A DNA stretch of 64,000 nucleotides from Candidatus Obscuribacterales bacterium (GTDB lineage Bacteria > Cyanobacteriota > Vampirovibrionia > Obscuribacterales > Obscuribacteraceae): NCBI GenBank assembly GCA_019750335.1, contig JAIEOQ010000002.1, positions 496,001 to 560,000 on the forward strand, in the 5' to 3' direction. The position numbers and the translations under genes were made by a program. Shown one piece after another: positions 44,338 to 53,200 of this stretch (position 1 is its first letter; every line of letters begins with the position of its first letter). The notes beneath the pieces were generated by a model. That model worked only from the letters and a program-made list of their open reading frames with translations. It was not told where the DNA came from and did not search any database.

Positions 44338-44363
44338 GTAAGAAAAAGAGCGGTTTTTCTTAC
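44338..44363 (-). repeat. Inverted repeat 2, inverted copy of repeat 1
   Basis: Perfect 10-nt arms (GTAAGAAAAA with its complement) around GAGCGG, the exact complement of the spacer in repeat 1. It lies 50 nt after the end of the methyltransferase gene and about 160 nt upstream of the AbiEi start. It could serve as the second operator half or as a weak AT-rich hairpin at the end of the upstream transcript. Confidence 0.55.
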
Positions 44364-44412
44364 AGGCAAGGAATAAAAAATTTCGGGGCGGAGCGAGGGC
44401 TTTTTTAGAGAT

Positions 44413-47400
44413 TCAACTGAATTTTGATTTTAAGAATTCCGATAAGCGCTTGAGCCCATTAGTAAATTTGTCCGGAGTCAGACCAAAGCAAATACGCGCC
44501 CAAGGCTGCATACGTCCCCATGCGCCTGGATTTAAAAGTAAGTTTTTTTCTTTAGCAATAGTTTCAGCAGAATCATCTAAACGTGCAAGCAAAAACATAC
44601 CACCAAATTTAAATTTGGTGAGTAATTTTGCATCAGTCAGATCGTATTTTGAAAGGAGCCCATGCAACTGTTCTCGCTGTTCAGAAAGCAACGAACGAGC
44701 AGTAAACAAATAGTTTTCCAACTGTTGAAATTCTTGATTTACATCAATTAGTTGATGTGGAGATTCTGCCAAAAAAGCAGAATAAAGAGTATCCCACGCC
44801 CGTAAAGAAGACTGTGGCGGTAACGGAGATTGCTCACGAACAGCTTTCGCCCAGGACAAATCAGGACAAACAAGAAAACCGCAACGCAAGCCACCGGCAG
44901 CAAAAGATTTTGAAAGACCGTCAGTATAAAAAACCCACTGCGAATTCAACTTACCATGGCCAAAACTGAGTTCCGCAGGCGTCCACCGCCCAAGTTTTTG
45001 ATCGCTGAGCAAGAAAAAGATTTCATCTGCAAGTATGTATATTTCTTGTTCGGCGCAAGTATCGATTAAGGCTTTTATTTGCTCAGCTTCAAAATATACG
45101 CCGGATGGATTATTTGGCTGTGTCAACCATAAGATATCCACCTTTCTAGACAAAGACTTCAAATCATCTGCCTCAACTTGAAATTGATTTGATTCTTTTG
45201 TTTCAATCAATTGGATTTCTGCATCGAAATAGGACAACATAGGAAACAACAATCCGTAACTGGCTTTTGGAATCGCCACAACTGGACTGCGTTCCAAACG
45301 TTTTTCGAAAGCAGACATGAGCGCCCCGAGTAGCGGAAACACACCCTGCCCTAGAACAATCCGAGTTTCATCTACTTTAGCCTGGCGTGTTTTTTGCAAA
45401 TAAGCAGCAACACGATTTACAACTATATTCTCCATTCCTTCTGCGGGTGGTTCAATGAATCCTTTTATTAACCCTTTTACTAAAAGATCAGGGATTACAT
45501 TTTCAAACTCTCCGTAGTCAAATCGAATCACCGCATCCGCTTCGGGATCTATAAACTTTGGCTCAAAAACCGGATCTGCAGCTATTGCAGAGAAGAATGT
45601 CGTTGCTTGCGAACTTCTTAAATCCTTATCCGGCAATATACATTGATTTAAATCACCACCACCAAACGGGAAAGCTAACAATTCATCAAATAGCCATTCA
45701 TAGTAGAGCTGGGCTAAATAAGAGATTCTTGAATAACTCAATTCGGCACAGACTTCTAATCCTTGACGCCACTGAATTGGCATATTGATTAAGAAACTCA
45801 ATTCAAAATCAGGACAAACAGTATTTTTGACAAGTCCATAAAGAAAAATCAGATTAGGCGGTAGGCTAGTCTGCCCAATCAAACGCATCAACATATTTGA
45901 ATGCAAACTCGATCCGATCTCGAAATGCTCCGAATCATCAACAATGTACCAGCGTTCAGGATGCTTTTTTGCTTGCTGAATTAAAGCTTGCAGCAATAGC
46001 GGCGACGGGTCTTTCAACTGTCTGGACGCAAGCAAAATAAGCTGCGGCGCGAATACATCATCCAATTCAAATAAATCGGAAAGATCTTCATTTCCTAAAA
46101 GCAAAGAAACCTGATGCGCGTTTACCGTTTTTCCGTAAAGAGAATCCAAAGAACCGGAAAGCAAAAGCTTATCTCCGGGTTGCAAAAGCATCGACAAAAT
46201 CATGGATAACATTTGCCAACGCTCAGGCCCGATAAATAGATCATCAGCTTGAGCTATGCAATAACAATAAACCGCAAGAAATTTGGATAACTTCTCTCGC
46301 AGAGACAAATCTCCTCGCTCATGAGGGTAAGGCAAGGATTTACGATTTAAGAGCTCTGTTGTTAAACGTTCTAAAAAACTAACTTGCTCTTCCGAGATTC
46401 TTGAAAAATCCAGCTCTTTGCGTAAGTCTTCAAGCTTGAGTTTATGCAAATTTCGAATGAATCCCAGCATTGGCTTTTCGTAACGAGTACTCGCCTGATA
46501 AACCAATAAGTCATGAAATATTTTGTGACCGCGCTCTTGCAACTTAACTGCAGTAGAAGCCGGTATCGAATATTTTGAACTGTGCGAACTGAAGAAATGG
46601 AATTTGATGTTGTAGGCATTCTCCAAGCTTACAAGCGGTGCTAAATCAGTATCGTCAGCTTGCTGTATTCGACGAACCCACCACAATTCAGGTAAATAAC
46701 CTCGTCGTTTGAACATTTCTTCGATAGCAGCCGCTCCCGGTCTACCACCCAAGATTAGGGTCACCCGACCTTGGGGCTGCAAACATAGCTGCGCCTCTTC
46801 TAGCGCCCGCGCAATAAGCGGTAAGCCAAAACGATCTTCCAATATTCCTTGATTAAAACAGTAGTTACTTAAGTCATAAAGTTCTTGATCGGATAAATGC
46901 TCTCGATTTTCATCAAAAGCATTCAAGTTCGGATGTAACACTTGAGGTATACAACCAATTACATGGTCGAACTTCTGCTCCTCGCGAAGCGGCTTACCCA
47001 AGAGATCAGAAACATCGGCATGGAACGCTTTTATAAGCGGCATGCCGTGCATTGATAAGCGCAAAGAACCATCTGAGTTAATGCCATTGAGCCATTTATT
47101 CAAATTAGCAATAACAACAGCAATTGGATTAATATCCAACCCCAATATTTCTCGGACTTCAGTACGATGCAAAAGCAAGAGACTGATCCAGCCAGAACCG
47201 GTTCCTAACTCTACAATCCGCTTACCTCGAAAAATTTCCGGGTCTTTTAGTAAGCCTTCAGCGAAAGCTTGTCCCCAGTCTTCGGGCATAAAAACCGCTG
47301 AGTGCAAGACTAGTTTAACCGGCTCAGCAAGTCCCGGAACTTCGGCTAGATGCAGACTGAGGCTGCCATATTCACTAGGTTTCAGCTGTAAATCGCGCGC

Positions 47401-47544
47401 TAAATCATGAAGCAACGAGCAAGCATCATTTCGAGTACTCTCGTTTTCCAAATATTTGAGCAAAAGTGAAAGTTCGGCAATTGCATTTTTGCCTTTCACA
47501 TTTTGCAGAAAGGTTTCACTTAGCGGCACTTTTAATGCTGTCAT
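44413..47544 (-). CDS. Plant-type methionine S-methyltransferase homologue
   Basis: A 1043-residue protein with the architecture of plant MMT, which makes S-methylmethionine from Met and AdoMet. The N-terminal methyltransferase domain (about 80-320) has IVELGTGSGWISLLL (SAM motif, ~110-124), GLDINPIAV, and the MMT-specific GCIPQVLHPN, LSNYC, LIARALEE and QADDTDLAPLV blocks. A divergent aminotransferase-like segment follows (about 400-620), with VDDSEHFE (535-542) and YGLVKN (569-574). A second aminotransferase domain (about 665-1043) has NNPSG (811-815), D840, the PLP lysine K879 in GLSKSFAAGGLR and R1017 in ARICFGL. The match to plant MMT is from memory but covers all three segments. No AdoMet-Hcy partner is nearby. 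The start is directly after a terminator-like hairpin and lacks a ribosome site. Confidence 0.85.
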   Translation of the reverse strand: MTALKVPLSETFLQNVKGKNAIAELSLLLKYLENESTRNDACSLLHDLARDLQLKPSEYGSLSLHLAEVPGLAEPVKLVLHSAVFMPEDWGQAFAEGLLKDPEIFRGKRIVELGTGSGWISLLLLHRTEVREILGLDINPIAVVIANLNKWLNGINSDGSLRLSMHGMPLIKAFHADVSDLLGKPLREEQKFDHVIGCIPQVLHPNLNAFDENREHLSDQELYDLSNYCFNQGILEDRFGLPLIARALEEAQLCLQPQGRVTLILGGRPGAAAIEEMFKRRGYLPELWWVRRIQQADDTDLAPLVSLENAYNIKFHFFSSHSSKYSIPASTAVKLQERGHKIFHDLLVYQASTRYEKPMLGFIRNLHKLKLEDLRKELDFSRISEEQVSFLERLTTELLNRKSLPYPHERGDLSLREKLSKFLAVYCYCIAQADDLFIGPERWQMLSMILSMLLQPGDKLLLSGSLDSLYGKTVNAHQVSLLLGNEDLSDLFELDDVFAPQLILLASRQLKDPSPLLLQALIQQAKKHPERWYIVDDSEHFEIGSSLHSNMLMRLIGQTSLPPNLIFLYGLVKNTVCPDFELSFLINMPIQWRQGLEVCAELSYSRISYLAQLYYEWLFDELLAFPFGGGDLNQCILPDKDLRSSQATTFFSAIAADPVFEPKFIDPEADAVIRFDYGEFENVIPDLLVKGLIKGFIEPPAEGMENIVVNRVAAYLQKTRQAKVDETRIVLGQGVFPLLGALMSAFEKRLERSPVVAIPKASYGLLFPMLSYFDAEIQLIETKESNQFQVEADDLKSLSRKVDILWLTQPNNPSGVYFEAEQIKALIDTCAEQEIYILADEIFFLLSDQKLGRWTPAELSFGHGKLNSQWVFYTDGLSKSFAAGGLRCGFLVCPDLSWAKAVREQSPLPPQSSLRAWDTLYSAFLAESPHQLIDVNQEFQQLENYLFTARSLLSEQREQLHGLLSKYDLTDAKLLTKFKFGGMFLLARLDDSAETIAKEKNLLLNPGAWGRMQPWARICFGLTPDKFTNGLKRLSEFLKSKFS

Positions 47545-47547
47545 AAA

Positions 47548-47592
47548 AACAACCCAATCAAGGCTTATTTAGTGTACCTTGATTGGGTTGTT
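47548..47592 (-). terminator. 16-bp terminator-like hairpin against the methyltransferase start
   Basis: Read on the minus strand, AACAACCCAATCAAGG and its perfect complement enclose a 13-nt loop and end in GTTGTTTTT, three bases before the ATG at 47544. It lies 60 nt after the stop of the Spy-like gene, so it looks like that gene's intrinsic terminator. Because it also occupies the whole leader of the methyltransferase gene, it could act as an attenuator for it. Confidence 0.75.
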
Positions 47593-47651
47593 GCGGATCA
47601 TCGGATAGCAACGACTAACGTCAAGCAATCCTTAGAAGCTGAGAACAGCAA

Positions 47652-48281
47652 TTATTCGTGATGGGATTTTTTGCAGTGCTTGAATCGACCAAACATAGCC
47701 ATCGGTCCGAAATCGGCTCGCTTGACAAAGTTGCGACGCAATTCCTTACGCTGCTCGTTGGTTAAAACACCAAGCATACCGACTTGCTCATCTAAACGAA
47801 GATTGGCCAAATCAGCTTTTAGTCCATTAATCCTGGTTTGAACCGCTTGCACTTTAGTCTTATCAAGATCAGCTTGAGTCAACAAATCTCTTTTAGCCCG
47901 TTCTTGAGAAGTCAATTCAGCAAATTTAGATCCTGCCTTATCAAGAAAAGACTCTTTTATTTGGTAAATCTTCTCCAGCTGATCGTCTGACAAAGATGAT
48001 TCACCGCAAAGTCCGGCAAACATCATTTCTGGCCCGCAATGTCCAACCGGACAATGCCCCATAAACGGCGATCCATGACCGAACATCGGTCTTGCCGCAA
48101 CCACAGCTGGCATAGATTCAGGTGGCGGCGCCGGCGGCATAAATCCCTCACCACCTTCGGCCAGTAAATCGACAGAACCGGCTAAATCAATATCAGCGCC
48201 GGGAAAATCTTGTGCAAAAGCACCGGTAGTAAGCCCGATGGATAAACCAACAAGCGTCAAAAAGCGAATCGCATTTTTCAT
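47652..48281 (-). CDS. Spy/CpxP-like periplasmic protein with metal-rich segment
   Basis: A 209-residue exported protein. Residues 1-23 are a signal peptide (KNAIRFLTLVGLSIGLTTGAFA). A Met/His/Cys-rich stretch (66-92; MFGHGSPFMGHCPVGHCG) and a C-terminal HCKKSHHE could bind Cu, Zn or Ni. A helical domain (about 95-185) has two LTxxQ-type motifs (LSDDQ 97-101, LTNEQ 173-177), the mark of the Spy/CpxP/ZraP family of periplasmic chaperones and stress sensors. A role in envelope or metal stress is plausible. The TPR gene precedes it by 100 nt on the same strand; a strong hairpin ends it. Confidence 0.7.
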   Translation of the reverse strand: MKNAIRFLTLVGLSIGLTTGAFAQDFPGADIDLAGSVDLLAEGGEGFMPPAPPPESMPAVVAARPMFGHGSPFMGHCPVGHCGPEMMFAGLCGESSLSDDQLEKIYQIKESFLDKAGSKFAELTSQERAKRDLLTQADLDKTKVQAVQTRINGLKADLANLRLDEQVGMLGVLTNEQRKELRRNFVKRADFGPMAMFGRFKHCKKSHHE

Positions 48282-48381
48282 TTTCTATCTCCTCAGATAA
48301 GTTTGAAAAAAATTCCTGGATGATTCTTAAACGACAAAGTGCACAAAAAAGTTCAATCAAAAGCAAGAAATTAAATATTAC

Positions 48382-49269
48382 TTATTGAGCCAGTTCGAGC
48401 AGCTTGTCATGGGATGCGAGTGTATGTACAGAAAGCCCGATTTTATTCCGCAAATAATCGAGATTGGCATAATTGGCGTCCAATTTCAAAGCATCTTTGA
48501 AATTTTTCGTCGCTAAATCACGTTCTCCTTTGTTGAAAAAACCAACAGCTAATCCGTACAAATCAGCAGGATTGGGAGTTTTGCTATCAGCAATCGCCCT
48601 TTTCCATTGGCGCAAAGCTCCTTCCAAATCTCCTCGATCAAAGAGAATGCAAGCAAGCGTATTTACGTATTCCGGTTCATTTGGCTTTAAGCGCAAAGCC
48701 GTATTCACTTCAAATAAAGCTTCATCCAACTTGCCTATCCGATATAAAGTCCAGGCAAGACAATTACGCAACTCGGCATCTTTAGGTTCGGCTTGCGAAG
48801 CAATACTGTAGGCTGCTACCGCTCTTGAAAGCTGCCCTGAGCGATACAGATCATTACCTAAAGCCAAGCCTTGCGTCCCGGACGCGTTTTTGCGCGAAAC
48901 AGCACCATCTAGCCTTGACTGACAATAGCGACATTGGGGATCGATGGTTAAAGCTGTGACAAACTCTGAAATAGCGCCATCAGCATCGCCAACTTCATCA
49001 AGAAGCAAAACTCCCAAACGCGTATGCCCATCCACAGACTCAGGCTCATCCTTAAGCCCTTGCCTGTACTCTGCAACAGCGGCTTCCGGATTGCCGGCAA
49101 ATTGATACTGCAAGGCGCGATCGAAATGATAACTGCCTGAAGCAACAGCAAAGGGAAACGAGAGCGCAAATAAGCCAAAGACGGAAAAGAATAGGCTTCC
49201 GCATCGGGCTCGTCCAAATAAGTTTGGTTTGTTCAACTTTTCAACCGGCTCAAACAAAGTTTGTTTCAA
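48382..49269 (-). CDS. TPR-repeat protein, membrane-anchored or exported
   Basis: A 295-residue protein. One hydrophobic segment (about 26-44, SLFFSVFGLFALSFPFAVASG) after a basic N-terminus is a signal peptide or anchor. The rest is TPR-like: units at about 46-79 (ALQYQFAGNPEAAVAEYRQ), 80-115, then about 133-167, 168-201 and 202-270 with the A-x-Y/F-x3-P spacing (FKDALKLDANYANLDYL). Two cysteines lie in CRYCQ. TPR proteins act as protein-binding scaffolds; the partner is unknown. It is divergent from the DUF4184 gene across 108 nt. Confidence 0.8.
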   Translation of the reverse strand: MKQTLFEPVEKLNKPNLFGRARCGSLFFSVFGLFALSFPFAVASGSYHFDRALQYQFAGNPEAAVAEYRQGLKDEPESVDGHTRLGVLLLDEVGDADGAISEFVTALTIDPQCRYCQSRLDGAVSRKNASGTQGLALGNDLYRSGQLSRAVAAYSIASQAEPKDAELRNCLAWTLYRIGKLDEALFEVNTALRLKPNEPEYVNTLACILFDRGDLEGALRQWKRAIADSKTPNPADLYGLAVGFFNKGERDLATKNFKDALKLDANYANLDYLRNKIGLSVHTLASHDKLLELAQ

Positions 49270-49377
49270 TCAGACAATTTAACCATTGACTGAAATATTC
49301 TAGCTACCAAAACATGCCAAGAAGTGTTAATTTGGACATGTACTCCGCTTGATATACATGCCGTAGGTTAACTTCGT

Positions 49378-50247
49378 ATGCCCTTTACTTTTGCACATCC
49401 GGCCGCTGTGTTGCCGTTGCGAAAGTTAGCGCCGCGTTTTTTCAGTATGCCAGCTTTAATTGTCGGAAGCATGGTACCGGACTGCGGCTATTATTTGCAC
49501 AATTGGCTCTGGAGCACCAAGGGACATTCTTTTATCGGCAGCCTCACTTTCGATCTGCCTGCCGGACTGCTAGCCCTTGCCTTATTGTACTTAAACATTC
49601 GTCCGCTTTCCTGCCTTTTACCTTCTCCTTACAAAGAAGCGCTTCTATCCGCTTGTCCTAAACTTAGCATTCCCTCTCTTCGCGCATTATTGATAGCCGC
49701 GGCATCGATTGTAGTTGGCGCTTGGACTCACATTGTTTGGGATGGATTTACTCACGCCAACGGCTGGTGCGTTCATAAGTTTGCTGCAGTGACACCAACA
49801 CTGGTTGAAATCGGCTCTTACAAAGTTACGGTTTGGCACCTTTTGCAACACGCAAGCACTGCCTTCGGCTTGGTCGTGTTATTGGTTTGTTTTCACAAAT
49901 ACGCTAAAACACATTTCGCTCAAGAAAAGACTTCAACGATCACAATCGGACAAAGACTATTGCTTGGCGCTTTACTTACCATACCGGCAATCGCAGCTAT
50001 GTATGCCGAGATTAGTACTTTAAGCACCGGGTTGAGCCTGGAAAGAATGGATGTATTTACTTTCAACTCTACAGTTCGTTATGTCTGTATTCTTCTGCCC
50101 TTACTTTCAGTGAGCGGAATTATCGCCGGCATTTATGAATTGCGCAAACAAAAAAAAGAGTCGCTCAAAGATAATGAGAATACAGAACAAAAATCTGATC
50201 CTGAGCGACAACCGTCTGATTTAGCCATGGTCACACCAGAATCTTAG
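49378..50247 (+). CDS. DUF4184-like membrane protein
   Basis: A 289-residue membrane protein. It begins MPFTFAHPAAVLPL and continues with GSMVPDCGYYLHN and GHSFIGSLTFDLPAG, which is the DUF4184 pattern; the family resembles membrane metal-dependent hydrolases of the YdjM/LexA-regulated type because of conserved His/Asp (HPA, PD, GH, THIVWDGFTH). About six hydrophobic segments are visible, and the last ~45 residues are a charged, low-complexity tail. Activity is untested as far as I know. Its stop is 6 nt from the end of the convergent giant gene. Confidence 0.75.
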   Translation: MPFTFAHPAAVLPLRKLAPRFFSMPALIVGSMVPDCGYYLHNWLWSTKGHSFIGSLTFDLPAGLLALALLYLNIRPLSCLLPSPYKEALLSACPKLSIPSLRALLIAAASIVVGAWTHIVWDGFTHANGWCVHKFAAVTPTLVEIGSYKVTVWHLLQHASTAFGLVVLLVCFHKYAKTHFAQEKTSTITIGQRLLLGALLTIPAIAAMYAEISTLSTGLSLERMDVFTFNSTVRYVCILLPLLSVSGIIAGIYELRKQKKESLKDNENTEQKSDPERQPSDLAMVTPES

Positions 50248-50253
50248 AGTATT

Positions 50254-53200
50254 CTATTTACCGCCAACCATCCAGGCTTTGTACGCATCCAAATATCGTT
50301 GAGCATCGGCTTTCCACAATAAATCATTGGGATGTTGGGCACCGGATTTAGTGACTGCTTCAAGAGTTTTTAAAGAATCTTTGAAATACTCTTGATTAGA
50401 TAAATTCAGTCGTAAGGCATGATCGTTGGTATTTTGTGGATTAAACGAATCGACAAGGAACCAAGCAGCTGTCAGAGCCACGCCTTTATCCGGATCTTTT
50501 AGCATATTTCGCAAAACAGGTATACGCGGATCATCCGACGCTCGAATTGCCGAGCCGGCACAAGCTCTAATAATTGCATTGCGGGTAGATTGCGCATCTT
50601 TGCCGCTAATCTTATTTTGATCGATAAATTTTTGTTCTTCGCTACGTTGATCGTTTTGTTGGCGAGCAGTCTCTTCAGCCATTCCTTGCAAAAGACTCAT
50701 TCTCTCTTCTAAAGCAGCTTGTAGATTGTTAGCGCGCTCAGGCAGATCCAGAACTTTGGGAGCCGAATTATACAAATGGGCCAGATAACTGCGTGCCGCT
50801 TCTTTAACTTGAACATTAGCCTTGCTTCGACTATCGCTTAAAGCTTTAAGTTCAGCCATAGACAAAGAATATTCCGAAAGCTGCATAAGATTGATAATTT
50901 GTTTTTGTCTGCTGATTTCACGGAAATCATCGACTTTAGGTTCTTTAGCATTCATCATACGGATCTCTTCACGTAAAGCTTCATGCAGAATACGCCCGGC
51001 AACTTGTTTAGAGATTTTTGCCGGCTTGGCCTCGAGCATTTCTTGAATGCAGAAAAGAATTTCTTGTCTTGCTTCGTGAGGATGGGAGGTCAGATCATTT
51101 GTTTTCCAGGCATCAATCAATCCTGAATAAAGCAGTTCTTTATTGGGACAATTATTTTTAATCAGCTCGCGAATTGTTTTTGCTGCTTCATGTTGCAAGC
51201 CTCCACGATCCGCATCGGGTTCGGGCTTAGGGGTTTCACCATTAACGAGCAAAGCATCACGAATACCATTTGTCGCTAAATACAACAGAGCTGCCCTAGC
51301 TTTATCAGAGCCCTCGCCTACACCCTGAGCATCTTTGACCAGAGTAGTCCAGTTATTCACTCGCCCTTGTTTATAAGGATCTCTATATTGCGGAGGAGCG
51401 GCATCCATATCGGCTTGACGGGCCGAACGAAACCAGCCAAACCAATAAAAATCATTTTTGATTTCGGACAAACGCACGCTTAAGTTACGTTCGGCTTCGT
51501 TATATATTTGATCCATGCGTTCCGGCTCTGTATGCGGATATTTTTCTTGCAAATAAGCTTTGAGCGCAGCCGGTGACTGCTTGGTCGTCGATCGCTCAAT
51601 CATTTGTTGCCAGTAATCAACTTCATACTGAAATATGCGTTCGGCACTTTCCGGACGATCAGGGCGCAAAGAAGCAAAATCCATTTCAGCATAAAGAGAG
51701 GACAAAGCCGGGTCTCGCTCATTGGTCATATTTTCTTGGACCAACTTGAGCAACTCCGGATCCCCAAGCTTTTTCAGAGCCAAAAAAGTAGCTTGGCGGA
51801 CCGCGGCGTTGCTATCACTTTTCATATTTTCTTTTAGCAAATTCACAGTTGCCGGCGTGCGATCCAATTCGGACAATCTTTCTATAGCGGCAATCCGCAA
51901 GCTTGGATAAGGAGTGGCTCGATTCAAGTTAGAGCTATCGTTATCAACAAGACTTGTTAGCTCAAGAATGAGAGCTGATTTTTCTCCATCGTTAAATAAA
52001 TTGCCGGCAGTAATTGTCGGTAAATATTGAAGTAGCTCTTCTTTAACTGAAGCAGCTTCATGACAGCGTTTATGTTCGCCCTTATCGGAGTCGGTGGACG
52101 GAAGATGTGGACGATTAAGAATGTCATGCAAGCTCTGAACCAGAGAAGATTTTTGTTCCTCGCTGAGCTCAGGCAAACGACTCGGAATAAGCATTTTTGT
52201 TGCCGTAATCGCCTGGCGACCATTATCCATACTCACTAATTCATCAATAAGCAATGCATCAAGCTCTTGTCGTACTTCCGGACTGAGCTGGGTTCCAGTC
52301 AGTTCAAGTAAGCGCAATGCTTCCAATTTTTTGATTACAGCTTCTTTTTTCTGTTCCGGCTCTTCCGGCAGTTGCAAGCGCAAGTCTGCTAATGATTTTT
52401 CATAAAAATCTTGTGCCAGAGACGCCGGCGGCACAATAAGCTGAGATTCTATTAAACCCAGATCGCCTGATCCGCTTATTCTTTCGGCTAACTGCGGATT
52501 TTGAATTACACTCAAAACTTTTCTTGTTTGCAGATAATTTTGCGTCTCCAGCTCAAGCTGTTTTTTCTTTTCTCCTCGGGCTTCCGGCTCCAGTTTTTCC
52601 GACTCAGCTTTGACGTTTTCTAAGCGCTTGTGCGCCGCCACTGCTTTGAAAGTCGCCAAGTTAGTCGCCAACATTTTATTGCGTAAAATCGGATCAGACT
52701 CCGTTAAAGCTTTTAAGGCAAAAGCAGACATCGCTCTCACTTCAGGAGAAGAATCCGTGGAAGCGACATCGATCAGCGCTTTTTGCAAATGTTCAGGCGA
52801 ACAACCGTAGGATTGATTAAGGTTTTTCAGACGTTCATCGACTGATAGAGCTTCGTCCTTTTGCTTCAACAAGCCTTCAATACATGAGGTTAATCCAGCA
52901 ATAGCTTGTATTTTCGTGTCCACTAAAACATTGGCTGCAAGCACTTCTTTACAGCACACAGCATATTCCGAAAGATTCATTTTATTGAAGCCGACTAAAG
53001 CTTGAGCAGCAAACAATTTAGTCGCACCATCATTGGAGGCAATACCGCGCTCCAACTGCGAGATAAATTCGCCAGCGCTAACAGCATATTTTTTAGTCAC
53101 ATAGCTACCGGCACCACGACCGCTGCCTTGCCATACTTTAACATCACGTATGCCAAGCGTCTGTTTCGCATCTTCGCTGGAAGAGAGAAAAAGCAAGCTT

